Shown: piece by piece, positions 48,601 to 60,849 of the stretch
How positions within the stretch are numbered: position 1 is the stretch's first letter
Layout of the letters: each line of letters begins with the position of its first letter
Source of the DNA: Molanna angustata
Lineage: Eukaryota; Arthropoda; Insecta; Trichoptera; Molannidae
Direction: 5' to 3'
Assembly (NCBI GenBank): GCA_963576475.1
Contig: OY754982.1
Coordinates: 10,070,546 to 10,134,545 of the forward strand
DNA: 64,000 bases
Notes under the pieces: model-generated
What the model was told of the DNA's origin: nothing
The model's database searches: none
The model's input: the letters and a program-made list of their open reading frames with translations, nothing else
Translations under genes and position numbers: made by a program

Positions 48601-51600
48601 AATAACAAAAAAAATCTTCATATGATATCACCTGTCAAAATTTGGAAAATACTCTCGCGTTCTTTAGAACAAAATTTATCTGCTTTTTTTAAAATATTTC
48701 ATACAACATAAGCATTCTTCACTATACTGCATTAATAGTTTGTTTATCTTAACATAAAAATATACTATCGGAAGAAAATTTACATTCCTGATAGTAACAT
48801 TTAGTATGAATAAAAATGTAATTAGATAAATTTCTATGTATGGAAAAGTTCAGTAATTTGATTTCATGTTATAATGTAAAGAGCTTGAACATAGAACTGA
48901 TTAGCTTTCCATAAACAACAAAAAAAATCTTCATATGATATCACCTGTCAAAATTTGGAATATGCTCTCGCGTTCTTTAGAACAAAATTTATCTGCTTTT
49001 TTTAAAATATTTCATACAACATAAGCATTCTTCACTATACTGCATTAATAGTTTGTTTATCTTAACATAAAAATATACTATCGGAAGAAAATTTACATTC
49101 CTGATAGTAACATTTAGTATGAATAAAAATGTAATTAGATAAATTTCTATGTATGGAAAAGTTCAGTAATTTGATTTCATGTTATAATGTAAAGAGCTTG
49201 AACATAGAACTGATTAGCTTTCCATAAATAACAAAAAAAATCTTCATATGATATCACCTGTCAAAATTTGGAAAATGCTCTCGCATTCTTTAGAACAAAA
49301 TTTATCTGCTTTTTTTAAAATATTTCATACAACATAAGCATTCTTCCCTATACTGCATTAATAGTTTGTCTATCTTAACATAAAAATATACTATCGGAAG
49401 AAAATTTATATTCCTGATAGTAACATTTAGTATGAATAAAAATGTAATTAGATAAATTTCTATGTATGGAAAAGTTCAGTAATTTGAAATCATGTTATAA
49501 TGTAAAGAGCTTGAACATAGAACTGATTAGCTTTCCATAAATAACAAAAAAAATCTTCATATGATATCACCTGTCAAAATTTGGAAAATGCTCTCGCGTT
49601 CTTTAGAACAAAATTTATCTGCTTTTTTTAAAATATTTCATACAACATAAGCATTCTTCACTATACTGCATTAATAGTTTGTTTATCTTAACATAAAAAT
49701 ATACTATCGGAAGAAAATTTACATTCTTGATAGTAACATTTAGTATGAATAAAAATGTAATTAGATAAATTTCTATGTATGGAAAAGTTCAGTAATTTGA
49801 TTTCATGTTATAATGTAAAAAGCTTGAACATAGAACTGATTAGCTTTCCATAAACAACAAAAAAAATCTTCATATGATATCACCTGTCAAAATTTGGAAA
49901 ATGCTCTCGCGTTCTTTAGAACAAAATTTATCTGCTTTTTTTAAAATATTTCATACAACATAAGCATTCTTCGCTATACTGCATTAATAGTTTGTTTATC
50001 TTAACATAAAAATATACTATCGGAAGAAAATTTACATTCCTGATAGTAACATTTAGTATGAATAAAAATGTAATTAGATAAATTTCTATGTATGGAAAAG
50101 TTCTGTAATTTGATTTCATGTTATAATGTAAAGAGCTTGAACATAGAACTGATTAGCTTTCCATAAATAACAAAAAAAATCTTCATATGATATCACCTGT
50201 CAAAATTTGGAAAATACTCTCGCGTTCTTTAGAACAAAATTTATCTGCTTTTTTTAAAATATTTCATACAACATAAGCATTCTTCACTATACTGCATTAA
50301 TAGTTTGTTTATCTTAACATAAAAATATACTATCGGAAGAAAATTTACATTCCTGATAGTAACATTTAGTATGAATAAAAATGTAATTAGATAAATTTCT
50401 ATGTATGGAAAAGTTCAGTAATTTGATTTCATGTTATAATGTAAAGAGCTTGAACATAGAACTGATTAGCTTTCCATAAATAACAAAAAAAATCTTCATA
50501 TGATATCACCTGTCAAAATTTGGAAAATGCTCTCGCGTTCTTTAGAACAAAATTTATCTGCTTTTTTTAAAATATTTCATACAACATAAGCATTCTTCAC
50601 TATACTGCATTAATAGTTTGTTTATCTTAACATAAAAATATACTATCGGAAGAAAATTTACATTCCTGATAGTAACATTTAGTATGAATAAAAATGTAAT
50701 TAGATAAATTTCTATGTATGGAAAAGTTCAGTAATTTGATTTCATGTTATAATGTAAAGAGCTTGAACATAGAACTGATTAGCTTTCCATAAATAACAAA
50801 AAAAATCTTCATATGATATCACCTGTCAAAATTTGGAAAATGCTCTCGCGTTCTTTAGAACAAAATTTATCTGCTTTTTTTAAAATATTTCATACAACAT
50901 AAGCATTCTTCCCTATACTGCATTAATAGTTTGTCTATCTTAACATAAAAATATACTATCGGAAGAAAATTTATATTCCTGATAGTAACATTTAGTATGA
51001 ATAAAAATGTAATTAGATAAATTTCTATGTATGGAAAAGTTCAGTAATTTGATATCATGTTATAATGTAAAGAGCTTGAACATAGAACTGATTAGCTTTC
51101 CATAAATAACAAAAAAAATCTTCATATGATATCACCTGTCAAAATTTGGAAAATGCTCTTGCGTTCTTTAAAACAAAATTTATCTGCTTTTTTTAAAATA
51201 TTTCATACAACATAAGCATTCTACACCATACTGCATTAAAAGTTTGTCTATCTTATCATAAAAATATACTATCGGAAGAAAATTTATATTCCTGATAGTA
51301 ACATTTAGTATGAATAAAAATGTAATTAGATAAATTTCTATGTATGGAAAAGTTCAGTAATTTGATTTCATGTTATAATGTAAAGAGCTTGAACATAGAA
51401 CTGATTAGCTTTCCATAAATAACAAAAAAAATCTTCATATGATATCACCTGTCAAAATTTGGAAAATGCTCTCGCGTTCTTTAGAACAAAATTTATCTGC
51501 TTTTTTTAAAATATTTCATACAACATAAGCATTCTTCACTATACTGCATTAATAGTTTGTTTATCTTAACATAAAAATATACTATCGGAAGAAAATTTAC

Positions 51601-54500
51601 ATTCCTGATAGTAACATTTAGTATGAATAAAAATGTAATTAGATAAATTTCTATGTATGGAAAAGTTCAGTTATTTGATTTCATGTTATAATGTAAAGAG
51701 CTTGAACATAGAACTGAATAGATTTCCATAAATAACAAAAAAAATCTTCATATGATATCACCTGTCAAAATTTGGAAAATGCTCTCGCGTTATTTAGAAC
51801 AAAATTTATCTGCTTTTTTAAAAATATTTCATACAACATAAGCATTCTTCCCTATACTGCATTAATAGTTTGTCTATCTTAACATAAAAATATACTATCG
51901 GAAGAAAATTTATATTCCTGATAGTAACATTTAGTATGAATAAAAATGTAATTAGATAAATTTCTATGTATGGAAACGTTCAGTAATTTGATTTCATGTT
52001 ATAATGTAAAGAGCTTGAACATAGAACTGATTAGCTTTCCATAAATAACAAAAAAATCTTCATATGATATCACGTGTCAAAATTTTGAAAATGCTCTCGC
52101 GTTCTTTAAATCAAAATTTATCTGCTTTTTTTAAAATATTTCATACAACATAAGCATTCTTCACTATACTGCATTAATAGTTTGTTTATCTTAACATAAA
52201 AATATACTATCGGAAGAAAATTTATATTCCTGGTAGTAACATTTAGTATGAATAAAAATGTAATTAGATAAATTTCTATGTATGGAAAAGTTCAGTAATT
52301 TGATTTCATGTTATAATGTAAAGAGCTTGAACATAGAACTGATTAGCTTTCCATAAATAACAAAAAAATTCTTCATATGATATCACCTCTCCAAATTTGG
52401 AAAATGCTCTCGCGTTCTTTAGAACAAAATTTATCTGCTTTTTTTAAAATATTTCATACAACATAAGCATTCTTCCCTATACTGCATTAATAGTTTGTCT
52501 ATCTTAACATAAAAATATACTATCGGAAGAAAATTTATATTCCTGATAGTAACATTTAGTATGAATAAAAATGTAATTAGATAAATTTCTATGTATGGAA
52601 ACGTTCAGTAATTTGATTTCATGTTATAATGTAAAGAGCTTGAACATAGAACTGATTAGCTTTCCATAAATAACAAAAAAATTCTTCATATGATATCACC
52701 TGTCAAAATTTGGAAAATACTCTTGCGTTCTTTAAAACAAAATTTATCTGCTTTTTTAAAAATATTTCATACAACATAAGCATTCTTCACTATACTGCAT
52801 TAATAGTTTGTCTATCTTAACATAAAAATATACTATCGGAAGAAAATTTATATTCCTGATAGTAACATTTAGTATGAATAAAAATGTAATTAGATAAATT
52901 TCTATGTATGGAAACGTTCAGTAATTTGATTTCATGTTATAATGTAAAGAGCTTGAACATAGAACTGATTAGCTTTCCATAAATAACTAAAAAATCTTCA
53001 TATGATATCACGTGTCAAAATTTTGAAAATGCTCTCGCGTTCTTTAAATCAAAATTTATCTGCTTTTTTAAAATATTTCATACAACATAAGCATTCTTCA
53101 CTATACTGCATTAATAGTTTGTTTATCTTAACATAAAAATATACTATCGGAAGAAAATTTATATTCCTGGTAGTAACATTTAGTATGAATAAAAATGTAA
53201 TTAGATAAATTTCTATGTATGGAAAAGTTCAGTAATTTGATTTCATGTTATAATGTAAAGAGCTTGAACATAGAACTGATTAGCTTTCCATAAATAACAA
53301 AAAAATTCTTCATATGATATCACCTGTCAAAATTTGGAAAATACTCTTGCGTTCTTTAAAACAAAATTTATGTGCTTTTTTAAAAATATTTCATACAACA
53401 TAAGCATTCTTCACTATACTGCATTAATAGTTTGTCTATCTTAACATAAAAATATACTATCGGAAGAAAATTTATATTCCTGATAGTAACATTTAGTATG
53501 AATAAAAATGAAATTAGATAAATTTCTATGTATGGAAACGTTCAGTAATTTGATTTCATGTTATAATGTAAAGAGCTTGAACATAGAACAGATTAGCTTT
53601 CCATAAATAACAAAAAAATCTTCATATGATATCACGTGTCAAAATTTTGAAAATGCTCTCGCGTTCTTTAAATCAAAATTTATCTGCTTTTTTAAAATAT
53701 TTCATACAACATAAGCATTCTTCACTATACTGCATTAATAGTTTGTTTATCTTAACATAAAAATATACTATCGGAAGAAAATTTATATTCCTGGTAGTAA
53801 CATTTAGTATGAATAAAAATGTAATTAGATAAATTTCTATGTATGGAAAAGTTCAGTAATTTGATTTCATGTTATAATGTAAAGAGCTTGAACATAGAAC
53901 TGATTAGCTTTCCATAAATAACAAAAAAATTCTTCATATGATATCACCTGTCAAAATTTGGAAAATACTCTTGCGTTCTTTAAAACAAAATTTATGTGCT
54001 TTTTTAAAAATATTTCATACAACATAAGCATTCTTCACTATACTGCATTAATAGTTTGTCTATCTTAACATAAAAATATACTATCGGAAGAAAATTTATA
54101 TTCCTGATAGTAACATTTAGTATGAATAAAAATGAAATTAGATAAATTTCTATGTATGGAAACGTTCAGTAATTTGATTTCATGTTATAATGTAAAGAGC
54201 TTGAACATAGAACAGATTAGCTTTCCATAAATAACAAAAAAATCTTCATATGATATCACGTGTCAAAATTTTGAAAATGCTCTCGCGTTCTTTAAATCAA
54301 AATTTATCTGCTTTTTTTAAAATATTTCATACAACATAAGCATTCTTCACTATACGGCATTAATAGTTTGTCTATCTTAACATGAAAATATACTATCGTT
54401 AGAAAATTTATATTCCTGGTAGTAAAATTTAGAATGAATAAAATATTTCATTGTCAATATTTGTGGTGTGGAGAGTTTAGTGTTGGTCACAACCCACTCG
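39690..54500 (-). mobile_element. Right arm: family X element with ~44 monomers of 313 bp
   Basis: The reverse-complement word GAGCTTGAACATAGAAC recurs every ~313 bp from about 40746 to 54195, giving about 44 units. Shared variants show higher-order structure. TTCTTCCCTAT units at about 42770, 46211, 47776, 49341 and 50906 give a 1565-bp (5-unit) period and one 3440-bp step (11 units). The rare AAATCAAAAAAAAATC variant recurs at about 41094 and 44532, 3438 bp apart. Near the outer end CTCTTGCGTTC variants at 52717, 53341 and 53966 give a 625-bp (2-unit) period. The CGGCGTA repeat is shorter here (about 6 units, 39834-39873). Confidence 0.92.
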
Positions 54501-54505
54501 TTTTT

Positions 54506-56280
54506 CTTAAATATTATACAAATTATAAAATAAAAAATTAAGCTATCGTTACTTGACAATGTTTCCTCAGTATATTATACCCTTGTTTTCTTAAGTTTCA
54601 AATGTTTCATCAACTGTGTGTCCTTTATTTCTTTTTTTATCGTAGTAAAAATTTTGAAGTTAAATATTGTGTCGTCTCATAACTGTTTTGCGGTGTAATA
54701 TGATGAATTTTGTCTTTATGAAAATTTTTAAATAAAACTTATTTCTATTCTACACACATTTTTAAATAATTTACTAACCAATTCAACACATCCATCAAAG
54801 ATAAAGGTATAAAAATGAAAATAATATTTCCTTTTACCAGAGTGCAATCATTCGTGTGTAAATGAGAGAAATAAAACAAAAAAAATTCAAGTAAACAGGG
54901 TATAAACCTATAAATATTTAACACGATTATCATTAAAAATAATTACATAACTGGGAAAGAATAAAATATATAAGTGCAAAAATTATAAAAAGAGTTACAA
55001 AAGCATGAAAGTCATCCACAGTAGGTAAAAATCCTAAATATTAATTGTAAATATTTAAATAAAATATCTAAATATTAATTGTAAATATTCAAATAAAATA
55101 TTTAAATGAAGTGAATTTGATGATAATTAAATAACATTTTTTGTAATAATTATTAGTTTTTAAATTAATTGATGTCGGTAAACTGTCTTAAATTTGTTTC
55201 AAGTAATTTTCAATTGCTGTGTGATACCTTTCTCGTCTACCTACTAACCTAATACGCATGTATGAAATAAATTTGTAATCAAATGCGGAGTGTTTCAAAT
55301 TATAAGAATATGTGTATTTGACTTTTGAAAATAAATAAAAATTGTCACAATATTCTACGGATTAGGTACTAATAATTGAAGAAAAACCACAAATATACAT
55401 AGTAAAAGCATCTAAAGCTGAAAAATAACACGTGGAATTTGACGTAATATTTGTTTATTTATTTACTCTCTGTACATATAATTAGAACACTGGTGGACTT
55501 TTAAGAGAAAAAACTAAGAAAAAACTGAAAAAGAATGCAATTTTTATGCAAGTATATTATTATAGCAAAAAAATATTCATAAACGGAACAATATACAATA
55601 TACTGTATAAACGTTTTGATTAATGTAAAAAAATGAATTTTCGGTTCAAATTAATTACATTTGTGTAAAAAGGTTCCCAACAGCTGGCCTACAAACCTTC
55701 CGCGAGCGCGGCGTAACTGCGAACTCCACGTAATTCGCTATAAATTATATAAAACATTAAAAAGCGCTCACAGGTACAAAGGAACAATCGTCATTATATC
55801 ACGGGACGGAATTTTTATGGGTCCAATTCTTAAGTGCCACGGTGCTATATTTTTTCTTTACCGGCTTCTAGCCCAACGTAACGAGTGTCACGTACATGAG
55901 TAGAAAAGTCAACTGTTTTCCACCTTTATTTATTTGCTTTCCTATGAACAATTCATCGTATTGCTCAGAACGCACATTTGTCCCAAAAACATTAGGTACA
56001 TATATTACATATCAACCATCACGCAATGGATCTATATCGTGAGATTTCATAGAGAATAGAGCGTCGTATAATGCAATCCGGTAATCAATCAATTTCGATC
56101 CTTATATCGAATTTTCGTAAAACTCAAAAACCTGTCGCCTACGAACATTTATTTCTATTTCATTAAAACATAGGTACCGACCTACCAACTTTTTTATTAA
56201 TTTATTTTTAAAAAGGTGAGTACATACACGTACTTCATTATAATAAAGAAAAAAATATATACATATTTATCGAATATTTT
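54506..56280. other. AT-rich DNA; W-family scrap and one GC-richer patch
   Basis: At 55446-55492 a short minus-strand W-type tail fragment is visible (CCACCAGTGTTC, GTACAGAGAGTAAATAAAT in reverse complement). 55660-55910 is GC-richer with an 80-codon open frame on the + strand (from ATGTGT-like start region, ending 55903) but no known domain. A direct repeat, AATATTAATTGTAAATATT, occurs at about 55036 and 55070. Confidence 0.5.
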
Positions 56281-56282
56281 TA

Positions 56283-56350
56283 ATGTTGCATATTATACGC
56301 AAACATTGGATTTTTCCCTGTCGGAAATCAATGATATTTTTGAAAGTTTT
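56283..56350 (+). repeat. Family Y end fragment
   Basis: GCAAACATTGGATTTTTCCC and TGTCGGAAATCAATGATATT match the extended end of the foldback elements at 249-985 and 58741-59555. Confidence 0.65.
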
Positions 56351-56489
56351 TCATAAGGATATTTAAATTTTAGTTGGAATTAAAATAAGGATATATTTTA
56401 CATAATGATATTCAAAGGTGAATCGAGGTAGGTACTCGTTTTTGTAAAATAAAAATTTATTTTTGGCAATTTTTCAACAAGCATATTTA

Positions 56490-56583
56490 GGTGAGACGAG
56501 ACTAGTGTGTGGGGATATATACGCATGTGTAGTGCTTCCTATTACCAGGTAGTGCACACCCGCACACCTGTCGTCGATTACGC
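56490..56583 (+). repeat. Family Z fragment
   Basis: Only the middle is present: AGGTGAGACGAGACTAGTG through CACCCGCACACCTGTCG. Confidence 0.7.
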
Positions 56584-57621
56584 AATTTATTTACAAATAT
56601 ATAATATGTACACATAATTAGGTAATAGGAGTGTAAAAAGTGTAGGTAGGTTGGTACAGTATGTACATACAATAACTTACCTACTGTATGAAGTGTATTG
56701 CATTTTGTAATTCTACCCTCGTGTGCTTTAGCCTACATGGGCGTCTATCAGGACATCTTCAGAATAACAAGATCACAATACTAAATGTGCGTGTGAATGT
56801 GTGTGCAAGTATTCGTTTATATGTGTGTGTATGTGTCAAGTGAGATACCTATAACATAAAAGAGGGGCTGCGTGCGTCAACCCCTTCCAACCGAACCGGC
56901 CAATCAACAACCAATCCGACCCCCCACTCCAGCGACGATAGAAAGGGACGAATGCCAGTAAGAAAGAGAGGGAATATGTGTAGTGTTTTCCGTGCAAGTG
57001 CGGTTGTAACTTGATACTTTGACCGGTGGATTTTTTTAAAGAAAAAAAAACTCGCATTAAAAAATGTATGTACGTAAGTGATGAATGACTGGTAAATTAT
57101 ACCTAAACATGGCGTAGATGGTGAACTTTATACACATAAGTGTAATTTAAATTAAAAACATATGATTTGTTTGAGGAAGTCTTTGAATTTGGATCTTTTG
57201 TTTTGCAAGTGCTAATGATACAATTTTTAAATTTTCAACTTCCTTGGGATGAAAACTTCATGGAAACGGCGCTGTATAAATCAAATTCACAAGTTTTAAA
57301 ATCTGTATTGATAGAGTATCAACGTATTTGGATTGTGAATTAAAAAAAGTTTTTGTCATAAAATATTATTTTATTGAAAAAAAATATTATAATCAATTAA
57401 TTGCTAAAAGGCTGATTATTGGGATTCGTAAAAAAATATTCATCGTGAGTAAGATAAAATACAACACTTTTTTAAAAGACCCTAAATTAATGTGATATCG
57501 TATTGATCATAAGTACATTTGGGTAGTACTTAACATGAAAAAAATGTCGGTATTTCCACATTTAGTCTTAATCAAAAATAAAACATATGACTAAAAAATA
57601 CGTCATTATGGATAAGTTCTT
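56584..57621. other. Intergenic DNA with a GC-rich island at 56860-57010
   Basis: 56860-57010 is markedly GC-rich for this window and holds two CCAAT words (56900-56920). No repeat family, domain or splice pattern is recognised. It may be a regulatory island or an exon of an unseen transcript. The rest is AT-rich. Confidence 0.4.
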
Positions 57622-58096
57622 ACAAATTTTTAATATCTCAATAAAGACGAAGTTGAAATATTAAAGGAGAACCAGGAACTCAAGGCACCTACAGGGCTTA
57701 CGACCTGTTATCGGCTGGTTTACGTGATATGCTTGCGTAACGCTCACCAATAAATTATGCCTTCTTATTGAGTTCTCTTATTGATACAATTTTGAAAGTT
57801 CCTTATATTTTAATAATCAGAAACATTAATAATCAGATCGTTTGAAAACAAGCTGTTTTTACTATCGCCATCTATGAAGTAACGATGAAACCTTTTTGTA
57901 ACGCCATCTATTGAGAAATTGTTTTTTTTTGTAAACAATGAAGTGACAGTGTTCTCGCAAATATGATGTCACCCCTGAACTGCGCCAGAAATATTATTTA
58001 ATTTTTTGGCTTGCACATTGTGTATGTAAATCGAATATTTTTTTAAAGTTGCTTATACGCAAACATTGGATTTATTTCCCTGTCAGGAGTCAATAA
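57622..58096 (+). mobile_element. Family Y, single-arm (non-foldback) diverged copy
   Basis: Follows one arm of the foldback copies: ATCTCAATAAAGACGAAGTTG, GCTTACGACCTGTTATCGGC, then CGCCATCTATTGAGA and TTTTGTAAACAATGAAGTGA, ending GTCACCCCTGAACTG at about 57978. An end fragment (CGCAAACATTGGATTTATTT) follows at 58034-58096, and a reversed one at 58168-58210. It is clearly older than copies 1 and 2 and shows the ancestral one-arm layout. Confidence 0.75.
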
Positions 58097-58225
58097 TATT
58101 TCATTTCAATGATATCGGCATTATTTTTCAAATAATCAGAATTTATCAAAAAAGAAATATAATTAAGAGGTATATGAAATAAATCCAATGTTTGCGTACA
58201 TGCAACTTTAAAAAATTTCGATTAT

Positions 58226-58322
58226 GGATATGGTTGGAAGATATTGCCATATGGTAATTCGCTCGTCGTTGTGCAATTATTATGCAATGTGTGCAAAATG
58301 ATTGTAATAAATAAATAAAAAA
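58226..58322 (+). repeat. LINE tail, family W, diverged
   Basis: GGTTGGAAGATATTGCC, ATGGTAATTCGC and a TAATAAATAAATAAAAA end. Confidence 0.6.
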
Positions 58323-58740
58323 AACACATCCATTACATGTATCCATTGATTAAATTCAATATTAAATAATTCATATGTAATGATATTTCATAATTGTATA
58401 TGGCACCAGTTAACCCACTAAAATACTTCAGTGCAGATAAGCGACAAGGTTAGGTAAATAATTTTACTAAGTTATTGGAGATACCTAAATTAAATATTTT
58501 GTAATCAATAAACACAATCAATAAGGTGGGTTTGCCAATAAAAGATAAGCTAATAAGCGAATATATAGATACAAAGGATGAAAACAGTTTTGTTTTATTA
58601 AAAACAACCGTTTTGTAGATATAAGTTATAGATTAAAAAAAATGTGGATAGATTGCATGCAATTCGGCATTTATTTAAAATTATTACAAATTGTTAAATC
58701 AATACCTACAGTAATATAGAAAAGAATGTAATAAATTGGA
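58323..58740. other. AT-rich intergenic DNA
   Basis: No feature recognised. Confidence 0.5.
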
Positions 58741-59555
58741 ATATTTTTATTATTGCATATGCGCAAACATTGGATTTTTTTCCTTGTCGGGAGTCAGAGA
58801 TATTTTTTAACAGATTTTTAATTATCTCAATAGAGACGAAGTTGGAATATTTATTGTAAGAGAACCGGGAAATCAAGGCACCTACAGGGCTTACGACCTG
58901 TCATCGGCTGGTTTACGTGATCACTTTATGCGCTTGCGCAACGTTCACCAATTATGCCTTTTAATGAGATCCCTATCAATTCAATTTTGAAAGTTCTATA
59001 TATTGTAATACTGAAATTCTTTTCGCTTGAAAATAAGGAATTTTTACTACAGCCATCTATGGGTGAAATTATGAACAACAATCTTATTATTTTTATTTAT
59101 TTTGTTGGAACGCCATCTATTGAGAGAATTGGTTTTTTTGTAAATAATGAAAGCTACAATTCTTATATCTGAGGTGACAATGCATTTTTCGCATAGAAGT
59201 CACCCCTGAATAGATGGCGTTCGGAAAAACCAATTCTCTCAATAGATGGCGTTCCAACAAAATAAATAAAAATAATAAGATTGTTGTTCATAATTTCACC
59301 CATAGATGGCTGTAGTAAAAATTCCTTATTTTCAAGCGAAAAGAATTTCAGTATTACAATATATAGAACTTTCAAAATTGAATTGATAGGGATCTCATTA
59401 AAAGGCATAATTGGTGAACGTTGCGCAAGCGCATAAAGTGATCACGTAAACCAGCCGATGACAGGTCGTAAGCCCTGTAGGTGCCTTGATTTCCCGGTTC
59501 TCCTACAATAAATATTCCAACTTCGTCTCTATTGAGATAATTAAAAATCTGTTAA
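58741..59555. mobile_element. Foldback element, family Y, copy 2
   Basis: The arms 58807-59136 and 59225-59555 are near-perfect reverse complements around an 88-bp loop. The left side carries the extra end with GCATATGCGCAAACATTGG (58756-58800). Arm sequence is almost identical to copy 1. The loop keeps TGTAAATAATGAAAGC and GTCACCCCTGAATAG, found in single-arm form at 57622-57978, whereas copy 1 has lost it. Confidence 0.85.
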
Positions 59556-60164
59556 GTAATAAATTGGTGTATGAAATAAAAACAAGTCAACAAGAGGATG
59601 GCGGCATTCTACATAGACTGATATCAGATTCTGTAAAAATTGTAATGCAATTTTAGTATTTATTTTATTTTATGATATTGGTTGATTGGTTGATACAGTC
59701 TATAGTATAGTCTATACAAATCATAAAACAGACATAAATATTCAAAAAAACTTTAATACTGCTCGCTAAATTATCAAAAATACCAAAGAAAACAGATTAT
59801 TTTAGTGAACAAGTTCACAACATTATTATCTTGAATTATTTTACTGTCAATTTTTTTAAATGTAAAATAAATTTACGAGGATTCGAATCCTGGAGGGCTA
59901 CTCATGACACGTTCTTAATAAGTTCGTATCTTGGCTTAATCTTAATAAATCAGTCCTCGATCATAATCTAATATTTATCTTTCTCTACATTTAATCATAA
60001 AAAAAATGTTAAGATCAATGTCTTGTATGAAATTGCCATTAATTTTTGTATAAATTAATATTATTAGGTACTTAATTAATTTTAAACTCAATTGTTTAAG
60101 TCTGAAGCTGATCTTAAACTTATTTTAATCAACTTCATAAGGAACTCTGCTGTTTCGACCTATA
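59556..60164. other. AT-rich intergenic DNA with a B-box-like fragment
   Basis: At 59873-59925 a GGATTCGAATCCTGGAGGG patch looks like a decayed tRNA-type SINE end, followed by CGTATCTTGGCTTAATC, a word shared with 1563. No gene seen. Confidence 0.45.
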
Positions 60165-60260
60165 GCACAAACTATTTCTTTCATCTATAGCAGAAACAAT
60201 AGTTTAGCTTAGGGAATGCATGCGTTCTTCATACGCATTTATTAATCGAAAAAAATGTTC
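60165..60260 (+). repeat. Family S SINE body without head
   Basis: CATCTATAGCAGAAACAATAG, GTTTAGCTTAGGGAATGCA and TTCATACGCATTTA match the body of the copies at 26925 and 60501. Confidence 0.6.
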
Positions 60261-60277
60261 ATTTCATTCAATCATCC

Positions 60278-60437
60278 TCTGTGTGGGGTAACCAGTGACA
60301 GGTGTGCGGGTTTGTATAAACTTATAAAATGTAACATGACACCAGCGTGTATCCCCACACACTTTAGTCTCATCCCACCTAAAAAAGCACTACATTTATA
60401 ATAGGCGATGAACCTCATTGCTGAACTATGCGAGATA
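60278..60437 (-). repeat. Dispersed repeat family Z
   Basis: In reverse complement: TTCAGCAATGAGGTTCATC, GGTGGGATGAGACTAAAGTG and CACACCTGTCACTGG. The 5' block with CCGTAAGAGCC is absent. Confidence 0.75.
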
Positions 60438-60500
60438 CAAGCATTCTAAAAGTTTTATAACACAAATGGGCAAAACCACAAATAATTTACTAAGATAAGT

Positions 60501-60660
60501 GGTAGCAGAGAGCTTAGCGCGCTGGATTAGTAATCCAGTGGTCGCGAGTTCGAATCCTGCTACGACTGATTTCGTTCATACAAGCATTTACGCTTAGTTT
60601 AGGGAATGTATGAGAATGTACATATATGTGCATTCATAATTCAATCATAAAAAAGGAGAT
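60501..60660 (+). repeat. tRNA-derived SINE, family S
   Basis: GGTAGCAGAGAGCTTAGCG, the arm CTGGATTAGTAATCCAG with an AGT-type loop, GCGAGTTCGAATCCTGC, then the standard body and a TCATAAAAAA end. The broken A-box and the attached body make it a SINE, not a tRNA gene. Confidence 0.8.
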
Positions 60661-60849
60661 GATGTAAATTATCTCGTTTCAATTAACTATCAGCATAATA
60701 TAAAGCCCATAAAATAATTGAAATCGGCCAAAATATAATCGGAAATCTTATTATATCTGTCGATTCGGATATAGGATTCGTTTTCGGTTTCGTCACATCC
60801 CTAATTTAAAATAGTTCTCGATTTATTCCCGAACACAAATAAATCTTCA

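Larger units (their letters stand above)
35126..54500. repeat. 19.4-kb palindrome of two satellite-filled family X elements
   Basis: The two outer borders are mirror images: CGAGTGGGTTGTGGCCAACA at 35126, and its reverse complement ending at 54500 with one change. The inner borders at 39662 and 39690 are also mirror images and flank a 17-bp unpaired spacer (39668-39684). The arms are 4.5 and 14.8 kb, so pairing is complete only over the shorter one. The two tail regions of about 900 bp next to the centre are nearly identical and differ by a few bases and by 7-bp repeat number. Almost all the rest is 313-bp tandem repeat. No real coding capacity is seen. Confidence 0.93.

Noticed and set aside
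40420..54480. CRISPR-like regular array
   Set aside because: Units are contiguous 313-bp repeats without unique spacers, in a eukaryotic setting; it is a tandem satellite.
55661..55903. Open frame of 80 codons
   Set aside because: Length is within chance for this composition and no domain or homologue is recognised.
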